Part shown: positions 43,684-54,398 of the stretch, in pieces
Layout: each line of letters starts with the position of its first letter
Position numbering within the stretch: the first letter of the stretch is position 1
Assembly (NCBI GenBank): GCA_050260775.1
Contig: JBLNCP010000005.1
Location: 7,722-71,721 of the forward strand
Length of the DNA stretch: 64,000 nucleotides
From: CALABS01 sp050260775
Lineage (GTDB): Bacteria; Pseudomonadota; Alphaproteobacteria; Rhodospirillales; Magnetospirillaceae
Reading direction: 5' to 3'
Program-made: the position numbers and the translations under genes
The notes under the pieces: model-generated
Database searches by the model: none
What the model was told of the DNA's origin: nothing
The model's input: the letters and a program-made list of their open reading frames with translations, nothing else

Positions 43684-44961
43684 TCAGCGCTTCATGATGG
43701 TCTTGCCGGCGTAGCGGGCCACCGGGCCGAGCTGCTCCTCGATGCGGATCAGCTGGTTGTACTTGGCCAGGCGGTCGGAGCGCGACAGCGAGCCGGTCTT
43801 GATCTGGCCGCAATTGGTGGCCACCGCCAGGTCGGCGATGGTCGAGTCCTCGGTCTCGCCCGAGCGGTGCGACATCACGGCGGTGTAGCCGGCCTTGTGC
43901 GCCATCTCGACTGCTTCCAGGGTCTCGGACAGGGTGCCGATCTGGTTGACCTTGACCAGGATCGAGTTGGCCAGGCCCTTGTCGATGCCCATGGACAGGC
44001 GCTGCGGATTGGTGACGAACAGGTCGTCGCCGACCAGCTGGACCTTGCCGCCCAGCTCGTCGGTCAGCATCTCCCAGCCGTCGAGGTCATCCTCGGCGCA
44101 GCCGTCCTCGATCGAGATGATCGGATAGTTCTTCACCAGCTTGGCGTAGAACTTGACCATGGCCTTCTGGTCGAAGGACTTGCGGGCGCCTTCCATCTCG
44201 TACTTGCCGTTCTTGAAGAACTCGGTCGAGGCGGCGTCGAGCGCCAGCATGATGTCCTCGCCCGGCTTGTAGCCGGCCTTCTCGACGGCCTGCATGATGA
44301 AGTCGAGGGCCGCCTCGGCGCTCTTGAGGTTGGGGGCGAAGCCGCCCTCGTCGCCGACGTTGGTGTTGTGGCCGGCGTCCTTCAGGGCCTTCTTCAGGCT
44401 CTGGAACACCTCGGAGCCCATGCGGATGGCGTCGGCGCAGGTCGGCGCGCCCACCGGCATGATCATGAACTCCTGGATGTCGATCGGATTGTCGGCGTGG
44501 GCGCCGCCGTTGATGATGTTCATCATCGGCACCGGCAGGGTGGCGGCGAAGGCGCCGCCGACATAGCGGTAGAGCGGCAGGCCGGCGTCATCGGCGGCCG
44601 CCTTGGCCACCGCCAGCGACACGCCGAGGATGGCGTTGGCGCCCAGGCGGGCCTTGTTGGGGGTGCCGTCCAGGTCGATCATGGTGCGGTCGATGACCAG
44701 CTGGTCCTCGGCGTCCATGCCCGAGAGCGCGTCGTAGATCTCGCCGTTGACGGCCTCGACCGCCTTCATCACGCCCTTGCCACCGTAGCGACCCTTGTCG
44801 CCGTCGCGCAGCTCGACCGCCTCGTGGGCGCCGGTCGAGGCGCCCGACGGAACCGCGGCGCGGCCCAGGATGCCGTTTTCGAGGACGACGTCGACTTCGA
44901 CGGTGGGATTGCCGCGGGAGTCGAGGATCTCGCGAGCGTGAATGTCGATGATGGCGGTCAT
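43684..44961 (-). CDS. eno: Enolase
   Basis: Enolase dehydrates 2-phosphoglycerate to phosphoenolpyruvate. The 425-aa sequence has REILDSRGNPTVEVDV, the mobile loop VPSGASTGAHEAVELRDGD, GGAHADNPIDIQEFMIMPVG, metal ligands in LALDAAST, SIEDGCAEDD and LVGDDLFVTN, and the catalytic region SHRSGETEDS. TTGGAGAG precedes ATG 44961. It is the last gene of a secG-pyrG-kdsA-eno unit, with a strong terminator behind it. It should feed PEP to KdsA next door as well as to glycolysis. Confidence 0.99.
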   Translation of the reverse strand: MTAIIDIHAREILDSRGNPTVEVDVVLENGILGRAAVPSGASTGAHEAVELRDGDKGRYGGKGVMKAVEAVNGEIYDALSGMDAEDQLVIDRTMIDLDGTPNKARLGANAILGVSLAVAKAAADDAGLPLYRYVGGAFAATLPVPMMNIINGGAHADNPIDIQEFMIMPVGAPTCADAIRMGSEVFQSLKKALKDAGHNTNVGDEGGFAPNLKSAEAALDFIMQAVEKAGYKPGEDIMLALDAASTEFFKNGKYEMEGARKSFDQKAMVKFYAKLVKNYPIISIEDGCAEDDLDGWEMLTDELGGKVQLVGDDLFVTNPQRLSMGIDKGLANSILVKVNQIGTLSETLEAVEMAHKAGYTAVMSHRSGETEDSTIADLAVATNCGQIKTGSLSRSDRLAKYNQLIRIEEQLGPVARYAGKTIMKR

Positions 44962-44993
44962 TGCGTTCTCTCCAAGACTTCTTATCGGTCGGA

Positions 44994-45839
44994 TCAACCC
45001 AGATCGACGGGGTAGCACTTGGCCGTGGCGTCGAACTTCATCAGCATCTCGATCAGCGCCGGCATGCCCGAGATCGGGATCATGTTGGGCCCGTCCGAGG
45101 GGGCCCGGTCGGGATCGGGATGGGTCTCGATGAACACGGCGGCGATGCCCAGCGACACCGCCGCTCGCGCCAGCACCGGCGCGAAGCGGCGGTCGCCGCC
45201 CGACGAGGCGCCCTGCCCGCCCGGGCTCTGCACCGCGTGGGTGGCGTCCATCACCACCGGATAGCCGGTGGCCGCCATGATCGGCAGGGACCGCATGTCG
45301 GCGACCAGGTCGCCGTAACCGAAGCTGGCCCCCCGCTCGGTGAGCAGGATGCGCTCGTTGCCGGTGCTCGCCACCTTGCCGGCGACATTGGCCATCTGGT
45401 TGGGGGCCAGGAACTGGCCCTTCTTGACGTTGACCACCGCGCCGGTGCGCCCCGCCGCCAGCAGCAGGTCGGTCTGCCGGCACAGGAAGGCCGGGATCTG
45501 CAGGATGTCGACCACCTGCGCCACCGGCGCGCACTGCTCTTCCGAATGGATGTCGGTGAGCACCGGCAGGCCCAGCTTGGCCTTGATCTCGGCGAACACC
45601 GGCAGGGCGCCGTCGAGGCCGATGCCGCGCTTGCCGCCCAGAGAGGTGCGGTTGGCCTTGTCGAAGGACGATTTGTAGATCAGGCCGATGCCGGCTTCCC
45701 GCGCCATCTCCTTCAGCGCCTGCGCGCATTCGAGAGCGTGATCGCGGCTCTCCATCTGGCACGGGCCGGCGATCAGCACCAGGGGCAAATCGTTGCCGAA
45801 GGTGATGTCACCGACCGTGACGTGCTTGGGCGCCGCCAT
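44994..45839 (-). CDS. kdsA: 3-deoxy-8-phosphooctulonate (KDO-8-P) synthase
   Basis: KdsA condenses PEP with arabinose 5-phosphate for the KDO of lipid A. The 281-aa protein has LIAGPCQMESRDHALE, YKSSFDKANRTSLGGKRG, TDIHSEEQCAPVAQVVDILQ and NVKKGQFLAPNQM. The Asn/Cys position near the start carries the GPCQMES cysteine of metal-dependent forms. It starts 4 bp after the pyrG stop and lies 32 bp before eno, so the three are co-transcribed. Confidence 0.98.
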   Translation of the reverse strand: MAAPKHVTVGDITFGNDLPLVLIAGPCQMESRDHALECAQALKEMAREAGIGLIYKSSFDKANRTSLGGKRGIGLDGALPVFAEIKAKLGLPVLTDIHSEEQCAPVAQVVDILQIPAFLCRQTDLLLAAGRTGAVVNVKKGQFLAPNQMANVAGKVASTGNERILLTERGASFGYGDLVADMRSLPIMAATGYPVVMDATHAVQSPGGQGASSGGDRRFAPVLARAAVSLGIAAVFIETHPDPDRAPSDGPNMIPISGMPALIEMLMKFDATAKCYPVDLG

Positions 45840-45843
45840 GGCG

Positions 45844-47469
<1,626 letters not shown>

Positions 47470-47562
47470 TGGCCCCTTGCTCTCAAACTGGGACACCCCA
47501 AGCAACCGGACCGGCCCACTTCCCCTGCCGTGGCCGGCCCATCCCCTGCGATCGCCGCGCGC

Positions 47563-47898
47563 TTACCGCGAGAGTGGCGCGCTCGGCTCGGCCGGCTGGG
47601 CCGGGGCCGCCGGCTGCTGGGCGGTCGGCGCGGCGGCCGGCAGACGGTCGAAGGGCGAACCGCCCTGGGACCGGCTGTTGGCGACGAGCGCCAGGATCAG
47701 GCTGGTCACGAAGAACGCCGCCGCCACGATGGCGGTGGTGCGGGTGAGCAGGTTGCCGGCGGCACGGCCCGACATCAGGCCGCCGCCGCCCCCGCCGATG
47801 CCCAGTGCCCCGCCCTCGGAGCGCTGGAGCAGGATGACGCCCACCAGCGCGATGGCCAGAAGCAGATGGATGACGAGAATGATCGGAAAGACGTCCAT
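47563..47898 (-). CDS. secG: Preprotein translocase subunit SecG
   Basis: The 111-aa inner-membrane protein has two TM helices (about 4-22 and 55-75) joined by the conserved VILLQRSEGGALGIGGG loop, then TRTTAIVAAAFFVTSLILAL. The C-terminal Pro/Ala/Gln tail is low-complexity, as in other alphaproteobacteria. It aids SecYEG export. It is the first gene of the pyrG-kdsA-eno unit; a 1-kb repeat-rich gap separates it from tpiA. Confidence 0.95.
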   Translation of the reverse strand: MDVFPIILVIHLLLAIALVGVILLQRSEGGALGIGGGGGGLMSGRAAGNLLTRTTAIVAAAFFVTSLILALVANSRSQGGSPFDRLPAAAPTAQQPAAPAQPAEPSAPLSR

Positions 47899-48100
47899 GC
47901 ATCACCACGAAATGACCCGCCCCGGGGAGCCCGCCGTCGCCGGCGGCCCGAGGCGCTGGAAATGTTCGAGCGTTTTTTAGACCCCCGCGCCGAGGAAGGC
48001 TAGTGCAAAAAGCAGGGGGTTTTTCATTGGCCCTCAGGCGCCGGGCGCTCGCATCCGCTCGCTTGGCTCCTCCGCTTCGCTCCGGCGCGCTCAATGCGCT

Positions 48101-48241
48101 TAGTCCTCGCGACGCTCGTCCCCCTTCCCGGCAAGCCCAGGCGCCCCCTCGTCATCCTGAGAGAGCGGAGCGACCGAAGGATCTCGATCCGCCAGGGCAG
48201 TGCCCAGGCCCCGGAAGATCCTTGGCTTCGCCCAGGATGAC
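48101..48241. repeat. Palindromic repeat family C, copy 1
   Basis: A GTCATCCTGAG (48151) to CAGGATGAC (48241) element is preceded by 50 bp starting TAGTCCTCGCGACGCTCGTC. The same 100-bp left part recurs at 48719-48820. Inner arms are CCGAAGGATCTCGATCC and GGAAGATCCTTGG. It fills part of the secG-tpiA gap. Confidence 0.8.
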
Positions 48242-48462
48242 AGTGATTGCCTCGCTAGGCTCGTCCCGCTACCCCCGGCTAGCCTAAGGGCTTACTCCCC
48301 ACTCCCGGGCGCGCAAAAAGTGCGGGGCGACCTACCCCGCCCTGGTCACCACGGTAACGCCAGGCACCTTCGGCCTCTCAATGAGTTGAATTGCGCCCAT
48401 ATCACTAAAACTTTTTTGAAATCGCCGCCGCCACAGCAGATTCGGATGGAGACCAAGCCGAA

Positions 48463-48657
48463 ATGGCTGTCCGAGAATTTTTGAATGGATCAAAAATCGC
48501 CTTCGAACAGATCAAGGATGCTGCGGATACGAATGCTCCTGAGATCAGGAATCGCAATTACTACGCCAGTGCAGGCGATAGAAAATGGTTACTGGCCCTA
48601 AGTACCTCTTCTTCACCAAACAAGATGCACGTCATGTTCAGTGCGGCCCCGCGGTGA
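48463..48657 (+). CDS. Short orphan reading frame in an AT-richer island (doubtful gene)
   Basis: The 64-codon frame reads MAVREFLNGSKIAFEQIKDA and has normal amino-acid composition, unlike the Arg/Pro-rich spurious frames elsewhere here. It lies in the 48290-48660 segment, which is AT-richer than its surroundings and flanked by copies of repeat family C. No ribosome site is clear. It may be the remnant of a transferred gene, or chance. Product not recognised. Confidence 0.3.
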   Translation: MAVREFLNGSKIAFEQIKDAADTNAPEIRNRNYYASAGDRKWLLALSTSSSPNKMHVMFSAAPR

Positions 48658-48662
48658 ACTGA

Positions 48663-48707
48663 GGCAGTGCCAGGCCCCGGAAGATCCTCCGCTCCGCTCA
48701 GGATGAC
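48663..48707. repeat. Palindromic repeat family C, right-half fragment
   Basis: The fragment reads GGCAGTGCCAGGCCCCGGAA at its start and ends CAGGATGAC (48707). It matches the right half of the element at 48101-48241 with one base missing. It adjoins the island's right edge. Confidence 0.65.
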
Positions 48708-48718
48708 AGCCGCGCGCA

Positions 48719-48854
48719 TAGTCCTCGCGACGCTCGTCCCCCTTCCCGGCAGGCCCAGGCGCCCCCTCGTCATCCTGCGGAGCGACCGAAGGATCTCGAT
48801 CCGCCAGGGCAGTGCCCCGGGTCCCGAAAGATCCTTCGCTTTGCTTAGGATGAC
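48719..48854. repeat. Palindromic repeat family C, copy 2
   Basis: It repeats the 48101-48241 unit almost base for base, 618 bp downstream, from TAGTCCTCGCGACGCTCGTC through AGGATGAC (48854). A short deletion follows GTCATCCTG. The two copies plus the half-copy bracket the AT-richer island. Confidence 0.8.
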
Positions 48855-48883
48855 GGTGATTGCCGCCACCCTCGTCCGTTCCC

Positions 48884-48909
48884 CCCTCCCCCGGCTTGCC
48901 GGGGGAGGG
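48884..48909 (-). terminator. GC-rich hairpin downstream of tpiA
   Basis: CCCTCCCCCGG (48884-48894) pairs perfectly with CCGGGGGAGGG (48899-48909) around CTTG, 17 bases past the tpiA stop on the minus strand. There is no T-run, but the stem is very stable. Confidence 0.65.
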
Positions 48910-48926
48910 TCGGGGTGGGGGCATTA

Positions 48927-49688
<762 letters not shown>

Positions 49689-49743
49689 CTTCTTGTCTCC
49701 TCCCTTCGATTATCCGCCGGGGCATATACCACCCCGCGCGGCA

Positions 49744-49778
49744 AAGAAAAAGGGCGGGTCGCCATCGCAACCCGCCCT
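49744..49778 (-). terminator. Intrinsic terminator of the sulfur module
   Basis: AGGGCGGGT (49751-49759) pairs with ACCCGCCCT (49770-49778), a 9-bp stem with a 10-base loop. On the minus strand it runs into TTTTCTTT. It lies 22 bases after the stop of the DUF1641 gene, marking the end of the dsrE-tusA-SQR-DUF1641 unit. Confidence 0.9.
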
Positions 49779-49800
49779 CGTCCACGACCAACGCCCTCGG

Positions 49801-50343
49801 TCAGACCGGGGTCTTGGCGATGACGACCGCGCGCTTGCGCAACGAGCACGAGAACGCGAGCATGAACCGCAGGGCATCCTGGGTTTCCGGCCGGGACAGC
49901 ATCTTGACGGTGCCGATGAGGCCGCCACCCGAGCCGGGGATGTTGCACTGGTCGAGCGCGTCTTCCAGCGAGCCCTTGGCCTCGTGGGCCAGGGTCGCCA
50001 GATCCTCGGTCGCCAGGTTGTTGACCATGTGCTCGATGAACGAGAACGCACGCTCAACCATGGAGTCGTTGGCCGCCCGGCGGACGGCATGGATCACCTG
50101 CACCAGGTCGATGAGAGTCTCCAGGGCACCGTTGCGGTGCATGGAGGCCAGCCCGTCGAGCAGGGCGCCGAGGCCGGCCCGCACGTCGGGATCGTTGAGC
50201 TTGTCGACGATCTCAAGCGTGTTGCCGGCGGTGGAGGCCAGGCGTTCGACCATGCTGTCGCAGAGCGCGTTGCGCACCCCCTGCAGCAGCTGGGCGGCCT
50301 CGCCCACCGCGGGCGGCATGGTCGGAGGAGTGAGGTCGGTCAT
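49801..50343 (-). CDS. DUF1641 family helical protein
   Basis: The 180-aa soluble protein is helical throughout, with LGALLDGLASMHRNGALETL and a final HEAKGSLEDALDQCNIPGSG then GLIGTVKMLSRPETQDALRF. This is the DUF1641 pattern. Family members are regularly encoded beside SQR-like flavoproteins, here 13 bp downstream of one. A role as accessory or membrane-association partner of that flavoprotein is suggested by context only. It is the last gene before a strong terminator. Confidence 0.87.
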   Translation of the reverse strand: MTDLTPPTMPPAVGEAAQLLQGVRNALCDSMVERLASTAGNTLEIVDKLNDPDVRAGLGALLDGLASMHRNGALETLIDLVQVIHAVRRAANDSMVERAFSFIEHMVNNLATEDLATLAHEAKGSLEDALDQCNIPGSGGGLIGTVKMLSRPETQDALRFMLAFSCSLRKRAVVIAKTPV

Positions 50344-50356
50344 TGTCGCCTCCCCT

Positions 50357-51496
50357 CTACAGCAGGCCGCGGGCCGACAGCCAGTACAGCCGGTTGTAGG
50401 CGAGTTTGAACCAGTGGAGCATCTGCGACGGCGGCGCGACGGTCGGCGGCGTGGTGTAGTTGAACCACACGTAGGTGCCCGAGCTGAAGCCCGTCTCGAT
50501 GAAGCAGAAGGCCTTGCCGTCGTAGTCGCGGGCCCAGCGGTCCTCCTGCACCAGCGACACCAGGTTGTCGATCAGCACGTCGGCCTCGAAGTGGGCGGTC
50601 GAGCCGGCCTTCGAGATCGGGATGTTGGTGGTGTCGCCGACCACGAACACGTTGGTCGAGCCCTCGCGGTGCAGGGTCTTGGTGTTGGTCGGCACCCAGC
50701 CGCCCTTGCCCAGGTTCGAGCCGCTGATGACCGACGCACCCTCGTGCGGGGGGACGGTGATCAGCAGGTCGTACGGCAGCTCGACCCCTTCCATCGAGGT
50801 GATGGTCTTCTTCTCGGGATCCACCTTCTCGGTGTTGAAGAAGATCTCGGACTTAATGTTGAGCTGGTCGAACACCGGAACCGCCCAATGCGCCACCGGC
50901 TCGAGCGAGTGCAGGCGGCCGATGGGGTAGGTGTAAGTGATCTCGGTCTTGTCGCGCAGGCCACGCTGCTGCAGGAACTCGTGCAGCATCAGCGTCATCT
51001 CGAGCGGCGCCACCGGGCACTTGTGCGGGGCGTTGACGTTCAGGACGATCTTGCCGCCCTGGAACGAGTTGAGGGCGTCACGCAGCTTGCGGGCGGCCTC
51101 GAGCTCATAGAACCAGTGGGCGCCCTCCTTCATGCCGGGAACGTTCTGCGGCATGCAGCGCGAGCCGGTGGCGAGCACCAGGTAATCGTACTTGAAGGTG
51201 CGGCCGGCCTCGGTGTGGACCTGATTGTTGTCGACGTCGATCTGCTTGGCCGGGTCGATGAACAGGTTGACACGGCGGTCGAGCACGCGGCGCTGGTCGC
51301 GGAACAGCTCCGCCTCGCGGATGCGGCCGAACGGCACGTACAGCAGGCCGGGCTGGTAGAGATGCTGCTCGGAATTGCCGATCATGGTGATGCTGACGGC
51401 GCCCGAACGAAGCTGGTCACCCAGCTGGCGGCACAGGCCGTTGGCGACGATGGTGCCCGACAGGCCGCCACCGACGATCAAAATCGCCTTGGACAT
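50357..51496 (-). CDS. Sulfide:quinone oxidoreductase-like FAD protein
   Basis: The 379-aa flavoprotein has the FAD motif AILIVGGGLSGTIVANGL, the YDYLVLATGSRC segment (Cys114), VNAPHKCPVAPLEMTLM (Cys160), VFVVGDTTNIPISKAGSTAH and AFCFIETG (Cys331). Cys160 and Cys331 match the redox pair of sulfide:quinone oxidoreductases. The C-terminus (LHWFKLAYNRLYWLSARG) is amphipathic, suiting membrane contact. With DsrE and TusA genes upstream it probably oxidises sulfide or handles sulfane sulfur and passes electrons to quinone. GGGAGG precedes ATG 51496. Confidence 0.88.
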   Translation of the reverse strand: MSKAILIVGGGLSGTIVANGLCRQLGDQLRSGAVSITMIGNSEQHLYQPGLLYVPFGRIREAELFRDQRRVLDRRVNLFIDPAKQIDVDNNQVHTEAGRTFKYDYLVLATGSRCMPQNVPGMKEGAHWFYELEAARKLRDALNSFQGGKIVLNVNAPHKCPVAPLEMTLMLHEFLQQRGLRDKTEITYTYPIGRLHSLEPVAHWAVPVFDQLNIKSEIFFNTEKVDPEKKTITSMEGVELPYDLLITVPPHEGASVISGSNLGKGGWVPTNTKTLHREGSTNVFVVGDTTNIPISKAGSTAHFEADVLIDNLVSLVQEDRWARDYDGKAFCFIETGFSSGTYVWFNYTTPPTVAPPSQMLHWFKLAYNRLYWLSARGLL

Positions 51497-51592
51497 TAGC
51501 GTAACCTCCCTCGGTTCGTTTTGCTTTTCACGTCGTACAGGCCGTCTTGCGCGGCCATTGGGGGGCGCTTGGCGCCCCCGGGTACCCACGCC

Positions 51593-51823
51593 TTATTTCG
51601 CCTTGCGGACGACGACGGCCCAATAGCCGTCATGGTCGGTGGTGCCGACGTACTCATGGCCGACCTTGCTAACCCACGCGGGGATGTCGGTGGCCGAGCC
51701 CTTGTCGGAAGACAGCACCTCGACCTCGTCGCCGATGCTGGCCAGCTTGAGAGCGGCGATGAGTTCCATCAGGGGGCCGGGGCAGAAGGCGCCGCGGGCG
51801 TCGATGGTCTGGCGTTCGGCCAT
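51593..51823 (-). CDS. TusA-family sulfur carrier protein
   Basis: The 76-aa protein has the TusA core IDARGAFCPGPLMELIAALK with sulfur-carrying Cys14 in CPGP, followed by GDEVEVLSSDKGSATDIPAW. It carries persulfide sulfur between partners. Together with the DsrE-like protein upstream and the SQR-like enzyme downstream it forms a sulfur-relay set. It is unlikely to be the tRNA-thiolation TusA, given the context. Confidence 0.92.
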   Translation of the reverse strand: MAERQTIDARGAFCPGPLMELIAALKLASIGDEVEVLSSDKGSATDIPAWVSKVGHEYVGTTDHDGYWAVVVRKAK

Positions 51824-51850
51824 GGTCGTGTTCCTTCGTTCTTCTTGAGG

Positions 51851-52252
51851 TCAGATGGTGATCAGCTCGCCCGCCTCGGCGTCGGCGAGGAACTTGGCGA
51901 GGCCGGCGGCGCCGTCGAACAACCCCTCGACCAGGTCGCGCTCGGGCTCCCAGTGCTTGAGGTCGAGCACCATCGAGCACGCCCACACCTTCATCTCGCC
52001 CAGCATCTTGCCCTGCTCGAACAGCTCGATGGCGTCCGGGACCTTGTGGGTCATGAACAGCTCGTGGAAGTGGCCGCCGTGGTAGCGCTGCTCGGCGCTC
52101 AGGCCGCGCTGGAACGGCAGCAGGGCGTTCATCGTCACGAAGACCTCGACCGGACGGTCGGAGACGGCGGCAACCGAGGCGATCATCGCCGCCAGCTGGA
52201 TCTTCTCGTGCTCTCCCGAGCAAAGCATGATGTACAGGGGGGGTGAAGCCAT
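51851..52252 (-). CDS. DsrE-family sulfurtransferase-like protein
   Basis: The 133-aa soluble protein has a DsrE/DsrF fold start (PPLYIMLCSGEHEKIQLAAM), VEVFVTMNALLPFQRG, and the candidate sulfur-carrying Cys92 in MKVWACSMVLDLK. It would exchange sulfur with TusA. It is first in the four-gene unit. An inverted repeat lies about 40-55 bp before the ATG. The spacer 52253-52506 holds no gene. Confidence 0.88.
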   Translation of the reverse strand: MASPPLYIMLCSGEHEKIQLAAMIASVAAVSDRPVEVFVTMNALLPFQRGLSAEQRYHGGHFHELFMTHKVPDAIELFEQGKMLGEMKVWACSMVLDLKHWEPERDLVEGLFDGAAGLAKFLADAEAGELITI

Positions 52253-52289
52253 CGGTCGTTTCCTCTGCGACGTATTCTCAATTGCTTTA

Positions 52290-52305
52290 GAAGGTCCTTA
52301 CCTTC
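52290..52305. promoter_or_regulatory. Inverted repeat upstream of the dsrE-tusA-SQR unit
   Basis: GAAGGT-CCTT-ACCTTC is a perfect 6-bp inverted repeat 38-53 bp before the dsrE start, in an AT-richer stretch (TTATATAAACTG follows). It is placed like an operator; the regulator is unknown. Confidence 0.45.
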
Positions 52306-52506
52306 GGAAGTCATTATATAAACTGGGTGTGGGTATACGGCGCAAGAGCATTTCGGCTCCGCCGTCGACGATCACCGCGACAGGCAGATCCCCACCCCGC
52401 CGAAGGTCCTGATTCTCGGGCGATTCCATGTTGCGAGGGCTAAGAGCCACTCTTATTATGCCCCGACCTTCGTCCGGCCTCCGGCCGCGGCGCTCCTTCA
52501 GCTTGA

Positions 52507-54396
52507 ATGGTTTTCCTCGACATGCTCGATACGCTGCGCAACGCCTCCAAGACCTGGGTCGTCAAGCTGTTGTTCGGCCTGCTGATCCTGAGCTTCGTCG
52601 CCTGGGGCGTCGGCGACGTGATCCGCGGCGGCCTGTTCGGTCACGGCCCGGCCATCGAGGTGGGCAAGACCAGCATCCCGGCCGCCGAGGTCAACGTCGA
52701 ATTCAAGCGCGAGGTCGACCGCCTGCAGCCGATGTTCGGCGGCAAGCTCACCGCCGAGGACGCGCGCAAGCTCGGGCTGATGGACCGCACCATCGAGACC
52801 ATCGTCACCCGCACCCTGATCGACGAGGCGGCCCGCCGCCTGGGGCTGGCCGCTCCCGAGGACGCGGTGCTGGCGCAGATCGCCAACGATCCCACCTTCC
52901 GCAACGAGCTCGGCCAATTCGACCGCGACCGCATGCGCATGATCCTGTCGCGCAACGGGCTGTCCGAGATGGAATACCTGCGCATGGAGCGCGGCAACAT
53001 CATGCGCAACCAGATCGGCGGCGCGTTGATGGCCGGCGTGACGCCGCCCGGCGCGCTGGTCACCCCGCTGGTGCGCTGGCGCGAGGAGCGGCGCGTGGCG
53101 GACACCATCCTGGTGCGCGACGATTCGGTCGCGCTGCCGCCCGCCCCCGAGCCGGCGATCCTCGAGGCCTATTACAAGGACAAGGCGGCGCGCTTCATGG
53201 CGCCCGAGTATCGCGCCCTGACGGTGCTGCTGCTGCGTCCGGTCGACGTCGCCGACGAAGTCGAGGTCACCGACGACATGATCGCCGACGCCTACAAGCA
53301 GCGCGCCGAGGAATTCCACACCCCCGAGCGCCGCCAGGTCAGCCAAGTCGTGCTCGACAACCAGGCCGCCGCCGACAAGGCGGCCGAGATGGTCAAGGCC
53401 GGCAAGGACCTCGCCGCCATCGGCAAGGATCTGGGCCAGCCCGTCGTCGACCTAGGCGCCGTCGAGAAGGGCGAGTTGCCCGACGACCTGGGCAAGGCCG
53501 TGTTCGGGCTCGACAAGCCCGGCATGATCGCGCCGGTCAAGACGCCGCTCGGCTGGCACGTGGCCCGGGTCGTCTCCATTGCGCCGGAGCGCACCCGCAG
53601 CCTCGCCGAGGTCCGCTCCACCATCGAGAAGGATCTGCGCCGGGAGAAGGCCGTCGACCGCCTGGCGGAGCAGGCCAACAAGATCGAGGACGCCCTGGGT
53701 GGCGGCGCCACCCTGGAGGAGACCGCCAAGCGGTTCGAGCTGCAGCTGGTCAAGGTGCCGGCCATCGACGCCCAGGGCAAGGATCCGTCCGCCAAGCCGG
53801 TGGCCGAGATCCCCAAGGTCGACACCTTCCTCGACGTGGCCTTCCATACCGAACAGGGCACCGAAAGCCCGCTGACCGACAACGGCGACAACGGCTACTA
53901 CCTGGTCCGCGTCGACCAGGTCACGCCGCCGCAGCCGAAGGCCTTCGAAACCGTCAAGGGGGAGGTCCTGGCCGCCTGGCAGGCCGAGAAGCGCCACGAG
54001 CAGGCAGGCCAGCGGGCCGACAACGTCGCCCAGCAGCTCAAGAACGGGGCGGCCGCCGCTTCGGTCGCCGCCTCCTTCGGACTGAAGGCCGCCGCGACGG
54101 CGCCGTTCACCCGCGAGGGCTCCGAGACCGCCAAGCTGCCGCCGGCGGTGGTGAGCGACCTGTTCAACGCCCAGCCCGGCGGCGTGGCCATCGGTCCGGC
54201 CCCGGCCGGCTGGGTCGTCGCCCGCCTGGACAAGGTGATCGCCTTCGATCCCGCCGCCCAGCCCGACGCCACCGAGAACGCCCGCAAGCGCCTGTCGCAG
54301 ACGCTGGCGACCGACCTTCTCGATCAGTACGTGGCCGCCCTCAATGCCGAGATCGGCGTCAAGGTCGACCGCAGCCAGCTCGTCCGCGAAGAATAG
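52507..54396 (+). CDS. PpiD-like periplasmic folding chaperone (SurA_N / peptidyl-prolyl isomerase)
   Basis: The 629-aa protein has a short cytosolic start, one TM anchor (VVKLLFGLLILSFVAWGVGDV), a SurA_N-like chaperone domain (about 35-165) and a parvulin-type PPIC region (about 230-370, AFGLDKPGMIAPVKTPLGWH then VARVVSI). A long helical C-terminus follows. It helps fold outer-membrane and exported proteins at the periplasmic face. Two starts are possible, 52507 and 52522 (MLDTLRNASKTW); neither has a clear ribosome site, and the second fits family starts better. trpE begins 2 bp after its stop. Confidence 0.88.
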   Translation: MVFLDMLDTLRNASKTWVVKLLFGLLILSFVAWGVGDVIRGGLFGHGPAIEVGKTSIPAAEVNVEFKREVDRLQPMFGGKLTAEDARKLGLMDRTIETIVTRTLIDEAARRLGLAAPEDAVLAQIANDPTFRNELGQFDRDRMRMILSRNGLSEMEYLRMERGNIMRNQIGGALMAGVTPPGALVTPLVRWREERRVADTILVRDDSVALPPAPEPAILEAYYKDKAARFMAPEYRALTVLLLRPVDVADEVEVTDDMIADAYKQRAEEFHTPERRQVSQVVLDNQAAADKAAEMVKAGKDLAAIGKDLGQPVVDLGAVEKGELPDDLGKAVFGLDKPGMIAPVKTPLGWHVARVVSIAPERTRSLAEVRSTIEKDLRREKAVDRLAEQANKIEDALGGGATLEETAKRFELQLVKVPAIDAQGKDPSAKPVAEIPKVDTFLDVAFHTEQGTESPLTDNGDNGYYLVRVDQVTPPQPKAFETVKGEVLAAWQAEKRHEQAGQRADNVAQQLKNGAAAASVAASFGLKAAATAPFTREGSETAKLPPAVVSDLFNAQPGGVAIGPAPAGWVVARLDKVIAFDPAAQPDATENARKRLSQTLATDLLDQYVAALNAEIGVKVDRSQLVREE

Positions 54397-54398
54397 AA

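Noticed and set aside
48001..48300. Possible small genes in the secG-tpiA gap (for example 48003-48287)
   Set aside because: Their translations come from palindromic repeats and are Arg/Pro-rich; no ribosome sites.
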